This document shows positions 1 through 10,094 of a DNA stretch of 64,000 bases, one piece after another. The notes beneath the pieces are model-generated. The model was not told where the DNA came from, did no database searches, and worked only from the letters and a program-made list of their open reading frames with translations. Source of the stretch: Rhynchopus sp. YZ270_cl-10 (taxonomy: Eukaryota > Euglenozoa > Diplonemea > Diplonemida > Diplonemidae); assembly GCA_964035575.1 (NCBI GenBank), contig OZ037836.1:1116001-1180000 (forward strand), in the 5' to 3' direction. How positions within the stretch are numbered: the stretch's first letter is position 1; the number at the start of each line of letters is the position of its first letter. The translations under genes and the position numbers were made by a program.

Positions 1-459
1 ACCTTTTCGCGGAGCGCAAAAAAAAATTTTTTTTTTACCCCTTTTCGGACATATCTTTACGGTTTTGGGGGGGAAGAATTCATGGAAATAAGCGAAAACC
101 CTGGACCCCTTCCCGGAGGGAAAATTTTTTTTCGCTTTTTTTTTTTTTTTTTCCGCTGGTTCACTTTTTTCCCCCCTCCCCCAAAGTTAGCATTAGGCCT
201 GAATTGTCTTTGCCAAAAAAAAATGTTTCGCGGTTTGAAACGTGGGGGGGGCAAAAAAAATTCACCCATATGCAATCAATAAATTGATAGTATATGGTGA
301 GGGATCAACAAAAATGGTCCCATCTTTCTAAAAAAGCAAAAAAGCAAAGACAATAGAAAGCTATCGCGAGGGGAAAGGGTGGGAGGTGGCTAAACAAGGT
401 TTTATGTGTGTGTGTGTTTTTTTTTGCCGAAAAAAAAGCATTTTTTGTTTTATTTTTAA
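1..459. other. Homopolymer-rich intergenic sequence
   Basis: No supported gene. The stretch holds long A, T and G runs. A piece near 186-201 recurs near 39,170, and the stretch at 280-330 (a small inverted motif followed by GGATCAACAAAAATGG) recurs at about 1,430-1,480 and 41,070-41,110. Bases 386-459 are the left half of a block whose uninterrupted relative lies at about 14,450-14,510. Confidence 0.6.
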
Positions 460-979
460 TGAGGTGATCCAGTCTCACGCTTTTTCACACATTTTCACTT
501 GGTTTCACACATTTTCACACATTTTCACATGGTTTCACACATTTTCACATGGTTTCACATATTTTCACTTGGTTTCACACATTTTCACATGGTTTCACGG
601 TGTGAAAAAGTGTGTACGAAAGTGAAAAAAAAACTGCTTCACGCACTCTGAGTGGATTCCTCCAGAAAAAAAACTTGGTGTTTTCACATGGTTTCACATG
701 TTTTCACTTGGTTTCACACATTTTCACTTGGTTTCACATATTTTCACATGGTTTCACATGTTTTCACTTGGTTTCACACATTTTCACTTGGTTTCACATA
801 TTTTCACTTGGTTTCACACATTTTCACACATTTTCACACATTTTCACACATTTTCACATGGTTTCACACATTTTCACTTGATTTCACACATTTTCACCTT
901 GGTTTCACACGTTTTCACTTGTTTTCACACGTTTTCACGGTGTGAAAAAGTGTGGAAAAGTGTGCGCTGGATCACCTCA
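460..979. mobile_element. Foldback-type inverted-repeat element, copy 1 (GAGGTGATCC ends)
   Basis: Ends are inverted repeats beginning TGAGGTGATCCAG and finishing CTGGATCACCTCA. The element is flanked by the direct repeat TTTAA (455-459 and 980-984). The paralogous block at 14,450-14,790 has a single TTTAA (14,503-14,507) and no element, so the empty site is visible and supports a 5-base target duplication. The interior has no gene and is almost entirely tandem repeat, with a short non-repetitive spacer near 600-680. The transposase that moved it is not recognisable. A second copy is at 24,073-24,380. Confidence 0.8.
486..940. repeat. Tandem array of about 20-nt units (TTTCACAYATTTTCACNTGG)
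   Basis: Alternating blocks TTTCACAC, ATTTTCAC and ATGG or TTGG repeat some twenty times with minor variation, broken by a spacer at about 597-680. The array fills the interior of the inverted-repeat element and reads open in several frames only because the unit lacks stop codons; it is not evidence of a protein. Confidence 0.9.
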
Positions 980-984
980 TTTAA

Positions 985-1654
985 AACAAAGCAAAAAAAA
1001 AAAAAAACACACACACAACAACAAAACAAAAAGACAAAGCCATTGCAGGGAGGCGAGGTGATGGGGTGGGTCAATGAAAACAGTGTTGAAATTTGACCTA
1101 ATGGGGGAAACAATACAAGCACCACTCGGATCCAGGTTTGGGGGGGTGTGAGGGCAGTGTCATTTCACTGGAGGGGAAAGGGGGGAAGAAGAAAGAAAAC
1201 TTGAAAGACGAATGTGCCTCTTGTGCATACACATCTGAAGAAAGTGTGAAATAGCACGGACACTAAGTGGGGTGGGTAAGGATGGGATGGGCAGGGGAAT
1301 GGGGTACAGAGAACAAAAAATATTTTTTTCTGATGTTTTGATTTTAGACTGCTATCATAATAGCAGTCGCGATGTTGAGAGGGTGTAAAGCGCAAAATTT
1401 AAGCGGTTATAGAAGTGGATCATATGCAATCAATAAATTGATAGTATATGGTGAGGGATCAACAAAAATGGTCCCATCTTTCTTTTTATGGCGTATGTTG
1501 TGCAAAACGTAGAAAAGAAAAGTAAAATGCTGGTAAAAGGGAAAAGGAAAAAAAAAAGAAAAAGAAAAAGAAAAGGTTCTAAGACGCACCCAAGCCTCGA
1601 TGATGTTTGCTTAGTCGCCACCTTCACAAGAGGTGATGGTCATGACCTCAAATA
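985..1654. repeat. Repeat block related to 14,510-14,790, then block related to 17,857-18,000
   Basis: No gene. Bases about 1,010-1,400 match 14,530-14,770, including GCAGGGAGGCGAGGTGATGG and the stretch around CTGCTATCATAATAGCAG, a small inverted repeat. Bases about 1,470-1,640 match sequence on both sides of the large element at 15,851-17,856 and include its empty site ATGTT at 1,495-1,499. Confidence 0.7.
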
Positions 1655-2675
1655 CAATGTGTCCCAGAATTAATGTCACCTGGCGACATTTTTGAAAAAA
1701 AAATGCAAAAGTGGACAAATTTCGTGACATTTTGACCTTGTGGTGAAGAAAAAGTGTGTAGGGGGTGAAATATTTACATTGCAAGTACCCTTTTTGGCAA
1801 AAAAGGGTCTACAACAAAAAAAAGTGAAGTGGATAGTGGATAGTGTACATGACTCTAGGACGCAGGCACGTAATGAAGTAAAAAACACATAGGCGTGCAC
1901 AAAATCAAGTAGCACATGTATTAATATTTTGTGTGCATCCCCTCGGACTGGCGAACTGCCTCTAGGCGTCGTGGCATTGACTCGATGTACCCTGCAACGA
2001 AGCTCGTGTCCATCTTTGACCATTCTTTGTTGATGATACGTTTAAGTGTCGCCACGTCTTTGGGCTCCCTTTCGTTGACTGCAGTCTGCAGCTTGGCCCA
2101 CAGGTTTTCAATAGGATTGAGGGGAGTTTCAGGGGAGTTTCCTGGCCAGTCTTCTTTGGGTAGGAACGAAAAAGGCTGTGTGGAGAGGAAGGCTTGAGTA
2201 GTGTTGGCAGTGTGACAGGGAGCCCTATCCTGCTGAAAGATGTAGCTCCTGTCAGGAAGGAGTTCTTTTATCTCTTTTATCTCTTTGAGGGCTTTCTGCA
2301 ACAGTGTCCGGTACTTCTCCGCATTGAGCGATCCCTCGAAGAAGTAGAGCTTAGTCTTACCGCTGGTCGTGATCCTTTTTGCCCACCCCATGCGTGAAGC
2401 TTCTGGGTAGACCTCACCTTATCAACGGGCGGAGGCGCTATGTGTTTTTTACTTCATTACGTGCCTGCGTCCTAGAGTCATTTACACTATCCACTATCCA
2501 CTTCACTTTTTTTTGTTGTAGACCCTTTTTTGCCAAAAAGGGTACTTGCAATGTAAATATTTCACCCCCTACACACTTTTTCTTCACCACAAGGTCAAAA
2601 TGTCACGAAATTTGTCCACTTTTGCATTTTTTTTTCAAAAATGTCGCCAGGTGACATTAATTCTGGGACACACTG
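1655..2675 (-). mobile_element. Tc1/mariner element, internally deleted, long terminal inverted repeats
   Basis: Bounded by TA on both sides (1,653-1,654 and 2,676-2,677), the target duplication expected for Tc1/mariner. Terminal inverted repeats are about 238 bases long (1,655-1,891 and 2,438-2,675) and start CARTGTGTCCCAGAATTAAT. Between them is the 3' half of a transposase gene in reverse orientation; the 5' half, with the DNA-binding domain and first catalytic aspartate, is deleted. The ends resemble those of the intact element at 41,922-43,326 (CAGTGTGACACAGAATTAAT) but are clearly diverged, so this is a related subfamily rather than a direct deletion product. Confidence 0.9.
1921..2391 (-). 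pseudogene. Tc1/mariner transposase, C-terminal remnant
   Basis: The 156-residue reading frame matches the last 150 or so residues of the intact transposase at 42,054-43,079 at most positions, from the KTKLYF region to the final GMHTKY. The second catalytic aspartate (FQQDRAPCHTA) and the glutamate (LNPIENLW) remain. A small in-frame expansion (NSPETPLNPIE against NSPDLNPIE) lengthens the D-to-E spacing, and a KEIKEIKE duplication is present. The N-terminal helix-turn-helix and first aspartate are missing, so it cannot encode an active enzyme. Confidence 0.9.
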
Positions 2676-2750
2676 TATGCCTCCTTCTTGTTTCATATAC
2701 TAACTATTCTACTGAATAGAAGGTATAATAGGGTGCACTAAATGTACCTT

Positions 2751-3665
2751 TTCCCAACCTTCCTGTATACACGCGTCAGCAACCAATACAGGTAGTGTAT
2801 TGAAATGATTCTGGGGGGGGGTAAGGGGTCTAATTTTAATTTCGTCGATTTTGAGAAAAAATTTGGCCAAAAATGGGCCCCACGTATAAGGAACCGGGCT
2901 CATATTTCTCAAAATTTAAGTGGTCAAAAAATTGTCCAATTTTCCGAAATGACCCCACCGCTGCACGGGCGGAGCCCAAAAATGCAAATAAGCCACTTTT
3001 TGGTTTCATTGAAATGATACGGCTGACACTGAGGAATTATGGTTTACGGCGTCCCATTGAGGGGGCGAACCCTTTTTAATTTTTTGTTCTCTTGAAATGT
3101 GTAATTTCATGTTTTCGCGAAAAAAATACGAACTGATCCTACAAGGGTTGAAGGAAGGTGTGTGGAAAACAATAATAACAAGAACAACTAATTGCTAAGA
3201 AAAAAAAAATGGGGTGTGCTGTGGATAACTCCGCGCGATTTTCGAAACCACCATAGCATCCTGGCTATTTTCTGGAGGTGCTGATGTGACGATGCCTGGT
3301 GCGATCGACGACGTGTTGTCGTCTGTGCATTATGTGTTCCTTCGGCACTGCTCTGATGACGAAGACGATGCGTGGGAGCCTGTGGACGACTACGAGCTGG
3401 AACATGCCGAGCCCGCCCGAGCGAATGGTTATCGAGCCTGCCGAGACTACGTCCAATAACGCGATCGAGCAGATGGTGCTGGACGAAGAGGACAGCCCCA
3501 CTGTTTAAAAGTTTCAGATGCAGGCATCCCAGTGGGTCCAGCGTACGAAGAGCGTTTTAGCATACCTGCAGAAGAGCAGAATGCTGGCGTGTTGTAGATT
3601 ATATTTTTTTCAGAGTGGAGTTCTACAGCACACCCGGTTTTTTTTCCGATAGCAATTACTTGTTT
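2751..3665. repeat. Dispersed block shared with 24,661-25,830
   Basis: Sequence from TTCCCAACCTTCCTGTATAC onward recurs at 24,661-24,907 (partial) and again at 24,911-25,830, so the other locus has a tandem duplication of its first 250 bases. It ends in a short coding-like fragment at 3,292-3,459. I see no terminal inverted repeats that would make it a complete element. Confidence 0.85.
3292..3459 (+). pseudogene. Captured exon or gene fragment, acidic (possible hAT transposase tail)
   Basis: A 55-residue frame starting MPGAIDDVLSSVHYV has codon-like composition and an acidic centre (SDDEDDAWEPVDDYE). It is conserved at 25,443-25,610 with a handful of differences, most changing the amino acid. 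Downstream (about 3,510-3,600) another frame reads SDAGIPVGPAYEERF then IPAEEQNAG, faintly like the C-terminal dimerisation segment of hAT transposases. That frame is open further in the second copy because of indels. The frame change and missing remainder suggest a decaying fragment. Assignment to hAT is a weak inference. Confidence 0.35.
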
Positions 3666-4640
3666 TTTTTTTTTTTTTGGCATCGCGAGTTTTACAGTCG
3701 ATGGGAGTAACGACCGGCAGCCAAGCGTCGTCTGATCCCCCCTCTCGTGGTGAAAGACATTGTTTAATTTTATTTTTAAAATCAACAAATCGTCTAGGTA
3801 GGTTGTTGTATGTAAAGTGCCTCCCCACCGACAGGCTGTTGTGCAGCAAAGATAGAGGGGCAAAAATAGAAAAAAAAAAACGACTTCAGGATATGACAGT
3901 TAAATGAAATAAAGAAAATACTTTTTCGTTTATCGCACCGCAAAAGGTTTGTGTTTCTCACTGATGAATGTGAGTGATGTGTATGTAACTACTATGTTAG
4001 TGGAAAACCAATACGCTCAAGCGGGCACGCACCATCCGTCGTTTTCCATTTCTATTCGTCAATGCTTGATAACACAAAAAAAAAATTGTCGATGTTTTTT
4101 CCTCGTCGTCAAAGCTTTTTTTCGCGGTACTTCGTCTTCTCACGATCTTAGCATTTCGATCTTCTTTCAGACAACTCCCTTGAGGGAAATCCGAATCAAG
4201 TTTGGGTTTGAGCACAACAACAGATATTTTTTTTTTCCTTTTTGGGGGTGACACGACAAAGGAGCGAAGGGGGGTTTGAAAGTTTGTTTTGTTTTTGATA
4301 AATTGTTGGAGTAGTGTAGTTGCCTCGGTTGTGTTGCCACAGTTGTGCAATCTCCACTGTACTCCACTGTGTTTTTGTTTTTGCTACTCTGTTCGTTTTG
4401 TATTGTATTTCATTGTAGTACTGTGTAAGTAAAGAGTGAAGGGGGGGGGTTGTGGGGGTTGAAGTTAAGGCTTAACTTCGACACGTTGAGGTCCCTGTCG
4501 ATTGCCGAGCTTTTGAAGTTATGGTAAGAGCAAGACAGAGGGGAGATGGGTGTGTGGGGTAGTTGAGTTCTATCAAAAGAATTGGGTTAGAACGGGTTGA
4601 GAGCTGTTGAGTTGCGGGGTGTCTGAGAGATCTCTGGGGG
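3666..4640. other. AT-rich intergenic region, no gene seen
   Basis: Contains long A/T runs, a GT-rich stretch near 4,300-4,400 that resembles sequence near 32,215-32,285, and a segment at about 4,015-4,060 (GGGCACGCACC...CGTCGTTTTC) related to the family seen at 33,175 and 39,650. No reading frame is supported beyond chance. Confidence 0.5.
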
Positions 4641-4649
4641 TTGGAAGGT

Positions 4650-5500
4650 TGTTTTTTTGGTTTTTTGGTTTTGCTAATCTGTAATTTTTTTGTATAGTAT
4701 TTCACTGTAGTACTTTGTAAGTTGAGAGGTAAGTGCGCTTCTTTGTTGCGACTAACTCCTGTTAAAGCCTCACTACAAGGATAAAAAAAAAATGTTGTAA
4801 AAAAAGGAATATTTTTCAAAAAAGTGGATACCTGGGTGCACACGACGGTGAAGTAAATAACTTGACTTGTGCTTTCACCGTTGGTTTACAACGGTGAAAC
4901 CACAAAATAAAACTACACGACAAGTCATTTACTTCACCGTCGTGCAGACACCTCCAAGGCGTATGCAGCATGTATGTTGATAATACTATGATGTCAAAAG
5001 CTATTTTCACCCACACAGGAAAAGAATAAAAAAAAAAACGGAAATTGAAACCGCACTCCTACTTTTCCTTTTTTGTTTCCCCATCCCCCGAAAACAATGA
5101 AGCAATAAAAAACAATAAAGACAAAAGGGAGAGGTTGTGGTGAAACGCACACACCTCGACCTGTCGGTGAAATGTGGCTCTACTCCAACCCGCCCCAGAA
5201 TAGAAAAAAGGAAGGGAGGGGTACGGTGTTCAATTTCCTTTTTAGCATTGCATGGAATCAGAGAAAGGAACAAAGGGGGGAGGGTTTGTTAGTGGTACGT
5301 ACCTGCTAGATGAATGTAAATATGTAGACACCCAAAGTGGATGCAGATGTAAACCCCCTCCGGATGTTATTTGCTAAATTGTGAGTAAATGATAAAAGGT
5401 TTTACATTATTAAAACCGTTTTTTACAATAGAAATTAGTGAATAATAAGTGGGAGAGTAAATAATACCCGTGAAGTAAATCATAAGTGGAGGCAAATAAT
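4650..5500. repeat. Segmental repeat, paired with 17,995-18,925
   Basis: Near-identical to 17,995-18,925 over about 850 bases, including a palindromic mini-element (4,841-4,944) and the stretch with GGTGAAACGCACACACCTCG. The part at 5,035-5,245 also recurs at about 28,300-28,510. The two main copies differ by small indels in homopolymers and by roughly 100 extra bases at 18,150-18,240. No gene is supported. Confidence 0.85.
4841..4944. mobile_element. Palindromic MITE (CACGACGGTGAAG ends)
   Basis: Inverted ends CACGACGGTGAAGTAAAT and ATTTACTTCACCGTCGTG enclose a shorter internal palindrome around CACCGTTGG and CAACGGTG. The second copy is at 18,257-18,360. Related palindromes with CACGGTGAA ends lie at 6,394-6,499 and 23,344-23,449, and a longer relative at 40,303-40,478. 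No coding capacity. Confidence 0.75.
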
Positions 5501-5520
5501 ATCCATGGGGGTTTAATACA

Positions 5521-5744
5521 GTACCGACCCTCCCCCGTGAAATTGTCCCCTGGGGGAAAAAGTGAGGGGGGGGCAACATCTCGTACGGCAAAAAGGGGGG
5601 ACAATTTCTCGTACTGTAGGGGGTGGCCGTTTTGGTGTGAAGAAGGGAGCAAAGGTTGTCCCCGCGACTCCCTTGAAATTGTCCGTGGCGGCAAAATACC
5701 GGTTTTTTTTGGGGGGGGACAATTTCACGGGGGAGGGTCGGTAC
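5521..5744. mobile_element. Palindromic MITE (GTACCGACCC ends)
   Basis: Inverted termini of about 29 bases start GTACCGACCCTCCCCCGTGA and finish TCACGGGGGAGGGTCGGTAC. ACAATTT-containing motifs repeat inside. No coding capacity. Only one full copy is visible here, so mobility is inferred from structure. Confidence 0.65.
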
Positions 5745-5754
5745 ATTTTTTTTT

Positions 5755-5826
5755 TGTTGGGGAACCTATAGGGTCTGTACTCGATGTTGGCCGAAGCCTT
5801 TGTACTACGGAAGGAATAGAGCTTTT
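5755..5826 (+). ncRNA. Covarying hairpin RNA-like family, copy 7
   Basis: Shares the conserved core TCTGTACTCGATG, the hairpin GGC-CGAA-GCC and the downstream TTTGTACT...GGAATAGA with the copies at 32,321-32,422 and 32,438-32,516. The first hairpin here is ACC-TATA-GGGT-like, and the usual TCGACAATC leader is missing, so the 5' part is diverged. The next copy starts immediately downstream. Confidence 0.5.
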
Positions 5827-5833
5827 TTTTTTT

Positions 5834-5895
5834 GTAGTTTCGACAATCACCTGTCCGAGGACGGGTTCTGTGCACAAAGTCGCCCGAAGGCTAAT
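5834..5895 (+). ncRNA. Covarying hairpin RNA-like family, copy 1
   Basis: Preceded by a T run, it reads TTTCGACAATC, then a 6-pair stem CCTGTC-CGAG-GACGGG, a CTGTGCACAAAG core and the hairpin GCC-CGAA-GGC. The first stem differs from other copies by paired changes (see the copies at 6,951, 28,851 and 32,438). Confidence 0.6.
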
Positions 5896-6149
5896 GAATT
5901 TCAAAATTTCAAACAAAAACACAAAAATCCCTCTTTTTTTAGAAAAATTGTTGGAATAGTGTAGTTGCCACATGTGCAAGCTAAGAGAGCCGAAATAAAA
6001 AAATAAAAGGATACTAAAGGATAAAACAACAGCGGAGGGGGGGAGGAGGGATTTTGTTTTTGTTGGAAAATTGAAACCATACCCTACTTTCCTTTTTATG
6101 TTTTTCCCCCACCCCCACAAACAATAAAGCAATAAAAAACAATAAGGAC

Positions 6150-6950
6150 AAGCTGACAAGCTGCGTTCAACGAAAAACACTCATTATCTTCCTGAATAAT
6201 GTTCTAAAGATTAGTTGGTGCTCAGTCGAAGTCCTTCAATTCTGCCTCACATTTTTTGTATGAGTGACATAGGAAATAACGTGTGTTTGGGAGAGGGTGA
6301 ACCCTTTCCCTTACTGTGCGGGGAGGGGGGAGGTGCTCATTGGCGGGGACCAATGAACTACAGATTTTTTTTGAAAGAAAGATGGAGTTGCCCACACGGT
6401 GAAAAGCAAATTGACTTGGCTTGTAGTTTTGCTTTTGTGGCTTTCGCCGTTGGCTAACGGTGAAACCAACAAAGAAAAACCACCATTTACTTCACCGTGA
6501 TAAGATACCTCCTGAAGTAAATATAAGGGAAACCTTGTAAGATGAACACGCCTCGAGTGTACACACGGTTGTCAGGTCCAGGTGGGAGAACAAAATTGGG
6601 TGTTCATTGAGTTATCCCACCATGGTGTGGGCAACTGCTTCTCTCCCAGTGGGTGAGCTTAGGCACACCCACCCGATTGTTGCTCTCCCAATTTGCTCTG
6701 ACACCTGGATCTGACAACTGTTGCATACCAGCTTTAAAACTAATAAAAGAGAAGTTGAAAGTGAAAGCGCTTCATCACAAAGAAAAGAATGCCCTGAAAA
6801 ATATACAGCGCGTGTGTTGCACCCACTCCACTGATACGGGACCAATGAAGTGCGGGAGGGAGGAGGAGGGTTTAGTTAGGGAGGGAGGAAGAGGAGGAGG
6901 AGGGGGGTTTAGTTATTGTTCTGTGTATTTTTTTTTTTTTTTTTTTTTTT
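6150..6950. repeat. Segmental repeat, paired with 23,100-23,860
   Basis: Near-identical to 23,100-23,860, from the AAGCTGCGTTCAACG stretch through a palindromic mini-element to the GGGAGGGAGGAGGAGG purine run. Reading frames over it are interrupted or repeated noise, and I do not support a gene. The GC-skewed 6,600-6,730 part (CACCATGGTGTGGGCAACTG) is a strong local palindrome with the preceding strand. Confidence 0.8.
6394..6499. mobile_element. Palindromic MITE (CACGGTGAA ends)
   Basis: Ends CACGGTGAA and TTCACCGTG are inverted, with an internal CCGTTGG / CTAACGG palindrome. Same family as 23,344-23,449 and related to 4,841-4,944. Confidence 0.6.
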
Positions 6951-7042
6951 TTGTTGTGTCGACAATCACCTGCTAATGCAGGATCTGTACTCAATGTCGC
7001 CTGAAGGCTACTGTACTTAAAATATATAGACGGAGGTCGTCC
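6951..7042 (+). ncRNA. Covarying hairpin RNA-like family, copy 2
   Basis: After a long T run: TTGTTGTGTCGACAATCA, stem CCTGC-TAAT-GCAGG, core ATCTGTACTCAATGTC, hairpin GCC-TGAA-GGC, then CTGTACTT and ATATAGACG. This is one of the fullest copies. I infer an RNA-level constraint because the stems are preserved by paired changes across copies. Confidence 0.65.
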
Positions 7043-7059
7043 TCAACTCTCGAAAGTTT

Positions 7060-7540
7060 TTTTTTTTTTTCACATAAAAATTTGTTGTGATGTGGTTTTT
7101 GCATGAAAGCAAAAGAGAAGAAAGAATATTTCAGAGACAATCTTTTCTAATAGAAAACATGGCATAGAGGCGAAATAAGTATGCTTGCATCGAATACTTG
7201 GTTGTATTAGTGTAGCCACCCTAGAGTGTGCTCCACTATAGCTTTTTTTAAAAGAAAAAAGAAAAGAAAAGAATTGGGTGTTGCTCTACGAATCCATCTC
7301 AATGAGCACTCAACGAGAGAGAAAAGGGAACGAACAAAACACAACAGATGGTAGTGTTCCCTTTAACCCCTTTGCACCCTCGAGAGGGCTTTGAAAGAAT
7401 AACGTATTACAACGTAATGCAATCAATAAATTGATAGCATAGGAGGAGGAATCAATAAGATCAAGATATTATTTGCAATCGAAAGATGGAGTTTATCCAC
7501 TAACGTCATTTTAGAGAAAGGGGAGAGGAGGAGGAGGAGG
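7060..7540. repeat. Segmental repeat, paired with 23,865-24,620
   Basis: Matches 23,865-24,620, in which the foldback element at 24,073-24,380 and an (AAAAAAG)n run lie within the copy. The uninterrupted version here (AAAAGAAAAAAGAAAAG near 7,250) approximates the pre-insertion state. The motif ATTAGTGTAG...CTCCACTAT at about 7,207-7,240 belongs to a short dispersed family. No gene. Confidence 0.75.
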
Positions 7541-8000
7541 AGGCAGGAGCTTTATAGCACACACGGCAGATTGGGCAGGATGACCACTAGTAGTGATACG
7601 AGTCCACATGGCTAGTGTTTTGCGACTCGGATACCGATATGGTTAGTTGGACAAGTAATATTTGGCGACCAAAAAAAAAAGTCGTCAATTACAAGAAAAA
7701 AACCCCAAAAATCCGCCATTTTTTTTTTTTTTTTTTTTTTGGTCGCCAAGTTTCCTGTCCAGCTGTAGTTGAGTTCGTGAGTAAGTCGTTGTGACTCACT
7801 GTATTCGTACAAAAAAGCATCGTAAAAAAGGTCGAACTTCCAGAAAAAAAATCCTGCAAAGGTAATGAACATTATTACGGTCGATATATATTTTTTTTTT
7901 TGTACGAATCCGAATCCGGTAATCAGTTCCCCTATGTGGTACCCCCCTGCCTCGTCTGTCGTGTAAGTATTTTTATTTTTGTGTGTGTTGGCGGAGAAGA
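7541..8000. repeat. Segmental repeat, paired with 27,835-28,290
   Basis: Near-identical to 27,835-28,290, including a small palindromic insertion (7,662-7,749) present at the same place in both copies, so that insertion predates the duplication. No gene. Confidence 0.8.
7662..7749. mobile_element. Short inverted-repeat element (TTGGCGACC ends)
   Basis: TTGGCGACC followed by an A run, and a T run followed by GGTCGCCAA, form inverted ends around about 50 bases. The paralogue is at 27,972-28,057. Confidence 0.55.
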
Positions 8001-8084
8001 AAACAGTTTCTGATAAAAAGGCTCCTGCGTCGGTTTTCTCTTTCACTAACCTACAGACGTCTACGTCATGCCAGAGATACACGG

Positions 8085-8183
8085 CCACCTGATTTTTACC
8101 CCGCGTAAAGGCGCGCGTACGGACGGTCCGTATATTCCTGTACGGACCTATACGGCCCTATCCGCGGGGTAAAAATCAGGCGG
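8085..8183. mobile_element. 99-base MITE (CCACCTGATTTTTACCCCGCG ends)
   Basis: Inverted ends CCACCTGATTTTTACCCCGC and GCGGGGTAAAAATCAGGCGG enclose CGTACGG / CCGTACG repeats and one CCTATCCG unit. The ends match those of the 2-kb element at 15,851-17,856, so this is its minimal relative. A clear target duplication is not visible here. Confidence 0.75.
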
Positions 8184-8230
8184 CACTATCGGATATTGCT
8201 TTTTTTACGCACACTACCTTTTTGTGAGCG

Positions 8231-8360
8231 GAAAGTGTCACGTCGTTCACCCAACCGTGCACCGCAACACCACCCAACAGGTGATTTTTAGTGTGTGTGG
8301 AAGCGTCAACGCATCAAACAACTACAAGAAGGAGGGTGAGGGAACGACAGAGTGACACTT
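8231..8360. mobile_element. MITE (AAGTGTCAC ends), copy 1
   Basis: About 130 bases bounded by GAAAGTGTCACGTCGTTC and its approximate inverse GAACGACAGAGTGACACTT. Further copies are at 14,245-14,377 and 40,858-40,992, in the opposite orientation. No coding capacity. Confidence 0.7.
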
Positions 8361-8757
8361 TTGTTCATTTACTTTGTACAAAAAATGTTGAGTTGTTTCC
8401 TTCTTGTTGAGAGAGAAAGAGAAAGAGCGTATGAAAGAAAAGCGGCGTAAAAAGCACATATGGTGCTAGCAGTTGGAGAAGATGGGTTTGCGTGTTGTGC
8501 CAGTTCGAATCTTATCTGTGAGGAGTTAGTATAGATGCTTTTTTATAGAAAAAAGAAAATCGATATTGAGGTTTTGTGTGTGGGTTTTTTTCTAATGAAA
8601 ACAAGGTTCAACGAAATTGGAACACAATGTTTCTTGGACCATAATAGCATTTTTTTTTTTTTGGTGCGTTTTTTCTTCATTTTTTTAGTGTAGACTCGCA
8701 AAAAACCCCATAGTGCAGACACCACCCCCCTGATGAGCTTCTACTACATTTTTTTTT
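8361..8757. other. Intergenic sequence, 3' flank of the duplicated gene module
   Basis: No gene. From about 8,690 (ACCCCATAGTGCAGACACCA) the sequence matches 45,515-45,570, the flank of the second copy of the gene module. This fixes the start of the long duplication and shows that the element at 8,758 was inserted into one copy only. Confidence 0.7.
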
Positions 8758-10057
8758 GGGAAAATGACTATAACACCCACGTTACTAATACCCATTTACG
8801 ATAATACCCACTGGGTATTATCGTAAACTTTTTGGGTATTAGTTTTGGGTATTACCCAGGTACGATGTGATTTAGCTGGCTACTCGCGCAAGGTATCAGA
8901 GGCGCTCGCACGCTGGTGAATGTGCAGACAAGGTATGGTTTCATTGACCCCAGAGAAAATACAATTTTCACTAAATATATGGGGGGTTTTTACACAACTT
9001 TTTGCATCCCTGTCTTACATCCTCAAATTCAGGGTAACCATTTTTCTTGACAATTAGCAATTAATCTTTCTCCAAGCGACATAACTTAATTACACCCACA
9101 TTTACACTCATCACAGGATCGCGAAATCTGAACTGCATCAGCGATTGCGCTTCTCCGTCTCCGACATTCTACAGCTCAACACACGAAGACCTGGGTGGGA
9201 ACATTTAGTCAGTCACTGCTATAGCCATTAACCCAGGGAGCATAGCTAGTGCAAGAAATTCGACTTTGGAAACCTTCCGGAAAGTCTGTCCTCTGCTTAC
9301 GGAGGACGAGGCACAAGAAAATATTGCGTTCCCCCAGAAAACCAGTGCACAATTCACACTCCTTGTGGGTGGTCTTGTTGCCTTTTCGTCATAGTAATTT
9401 TGGCCCAGGCATGTTCTTGAAGCATGACAATTTAGTGTGTATGGGGCAGGGTGTTGTTTTGTTCTGAATTCTCTTTGTTATAACATCTAAGTCAATCGCG
9501 GGTGGTGGTTTGTGTAGCGTGAGGCACTCTTTTTAGCAAACTTCCTGCGGCTGCTAAAGTGTTATTTCTTCGGATTTAACAACGTACAGCGTAACATAGT
9601 GGTTTCGCCTGGTCGACACAACCTTTGATAGATACGGGATAACCAACCCCCTTCGACCCCTCGTGGGTTCACTGAACAAGCCCTCGTGGTAGTTAAACGC
9701 GATTGACATTTACATTCCTAGAGATGAAAGAACAAGACAACACTTCTGTACCCGCGCATCAAAATTGTGGAAAACTTTGCACCCCAAACACCCTCAACAA
9801 CGCCCGCCAAAAGGCGCCCCTTGTTGCTGGGAGTTGGTTCTCATTGATACCTGCACAGCCCTGGGTACCTGGGTACCTGGGTACTACCCAACCTGGGTAA
9901 TACCCAAAAAGTTTACGATAATACCCAAAACTAATACCCAAAAAGTTTACGATAATACTCAAAAACTTTACGATAATACCCAAAAAGTTTACGATAATAC
10001 CCAGTGGGTATTATCGTAAATGGGTATTAGTAACGTGGGTGTTATGATAATTACCCC
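8758..10057. mobile_element. Foldback-type element 1 (GGGGTAATTAT ends, GGGTATTATCGTAAA subrepeats)
   Basis: Degenerate ends GGGAAAATGACTATAACACC and its inverse lie next to T runs. Inside come long inverted repeats containing ACCCATTTACGATAATACCC and further GTTTACGATAATACCC subrepeats. The second copy of the flanking gene module (45,555-45,575) has only ACATTTTTTCCTTTTC here, so the unoccupied site is visible and insertion was into a poly-T tract. The core at about 9,210-9,865 is shared with the elements at 19,389-22,540 and 33,566-35,783. In this copy the related reading frame carries an in-frame stop on the minus strand, and the core is truncated after CCTGCACAG. Confidence 0.75.
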
Positions 10058-10094
10058 TTTTTTTTCCCTTTTCTTTTCTCTTTTCGCTTCTTTT

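Noticed and set aside
612-1096. Overlapping frames with HIFTWFH-type repeats in the 20-nt array
   Set aside because: All three forward frames are open because the unit lacks stops; the array lies inside a transposable element.
5486-5959. 157-codon plus-strand frame
   Set aside because: Runs through a palindromic MITE, homopolymers and two copies of the hairpin RNA family; composition and paralogues do not support a protein.
8715-8745. Hammerhead ribozyme suggested by CTGATGAGC
   Set aside because: The matching GAAA and cleavage-site strands are absent, and related copies read CGAGGATGAGC, which breaks the hammerhead core.
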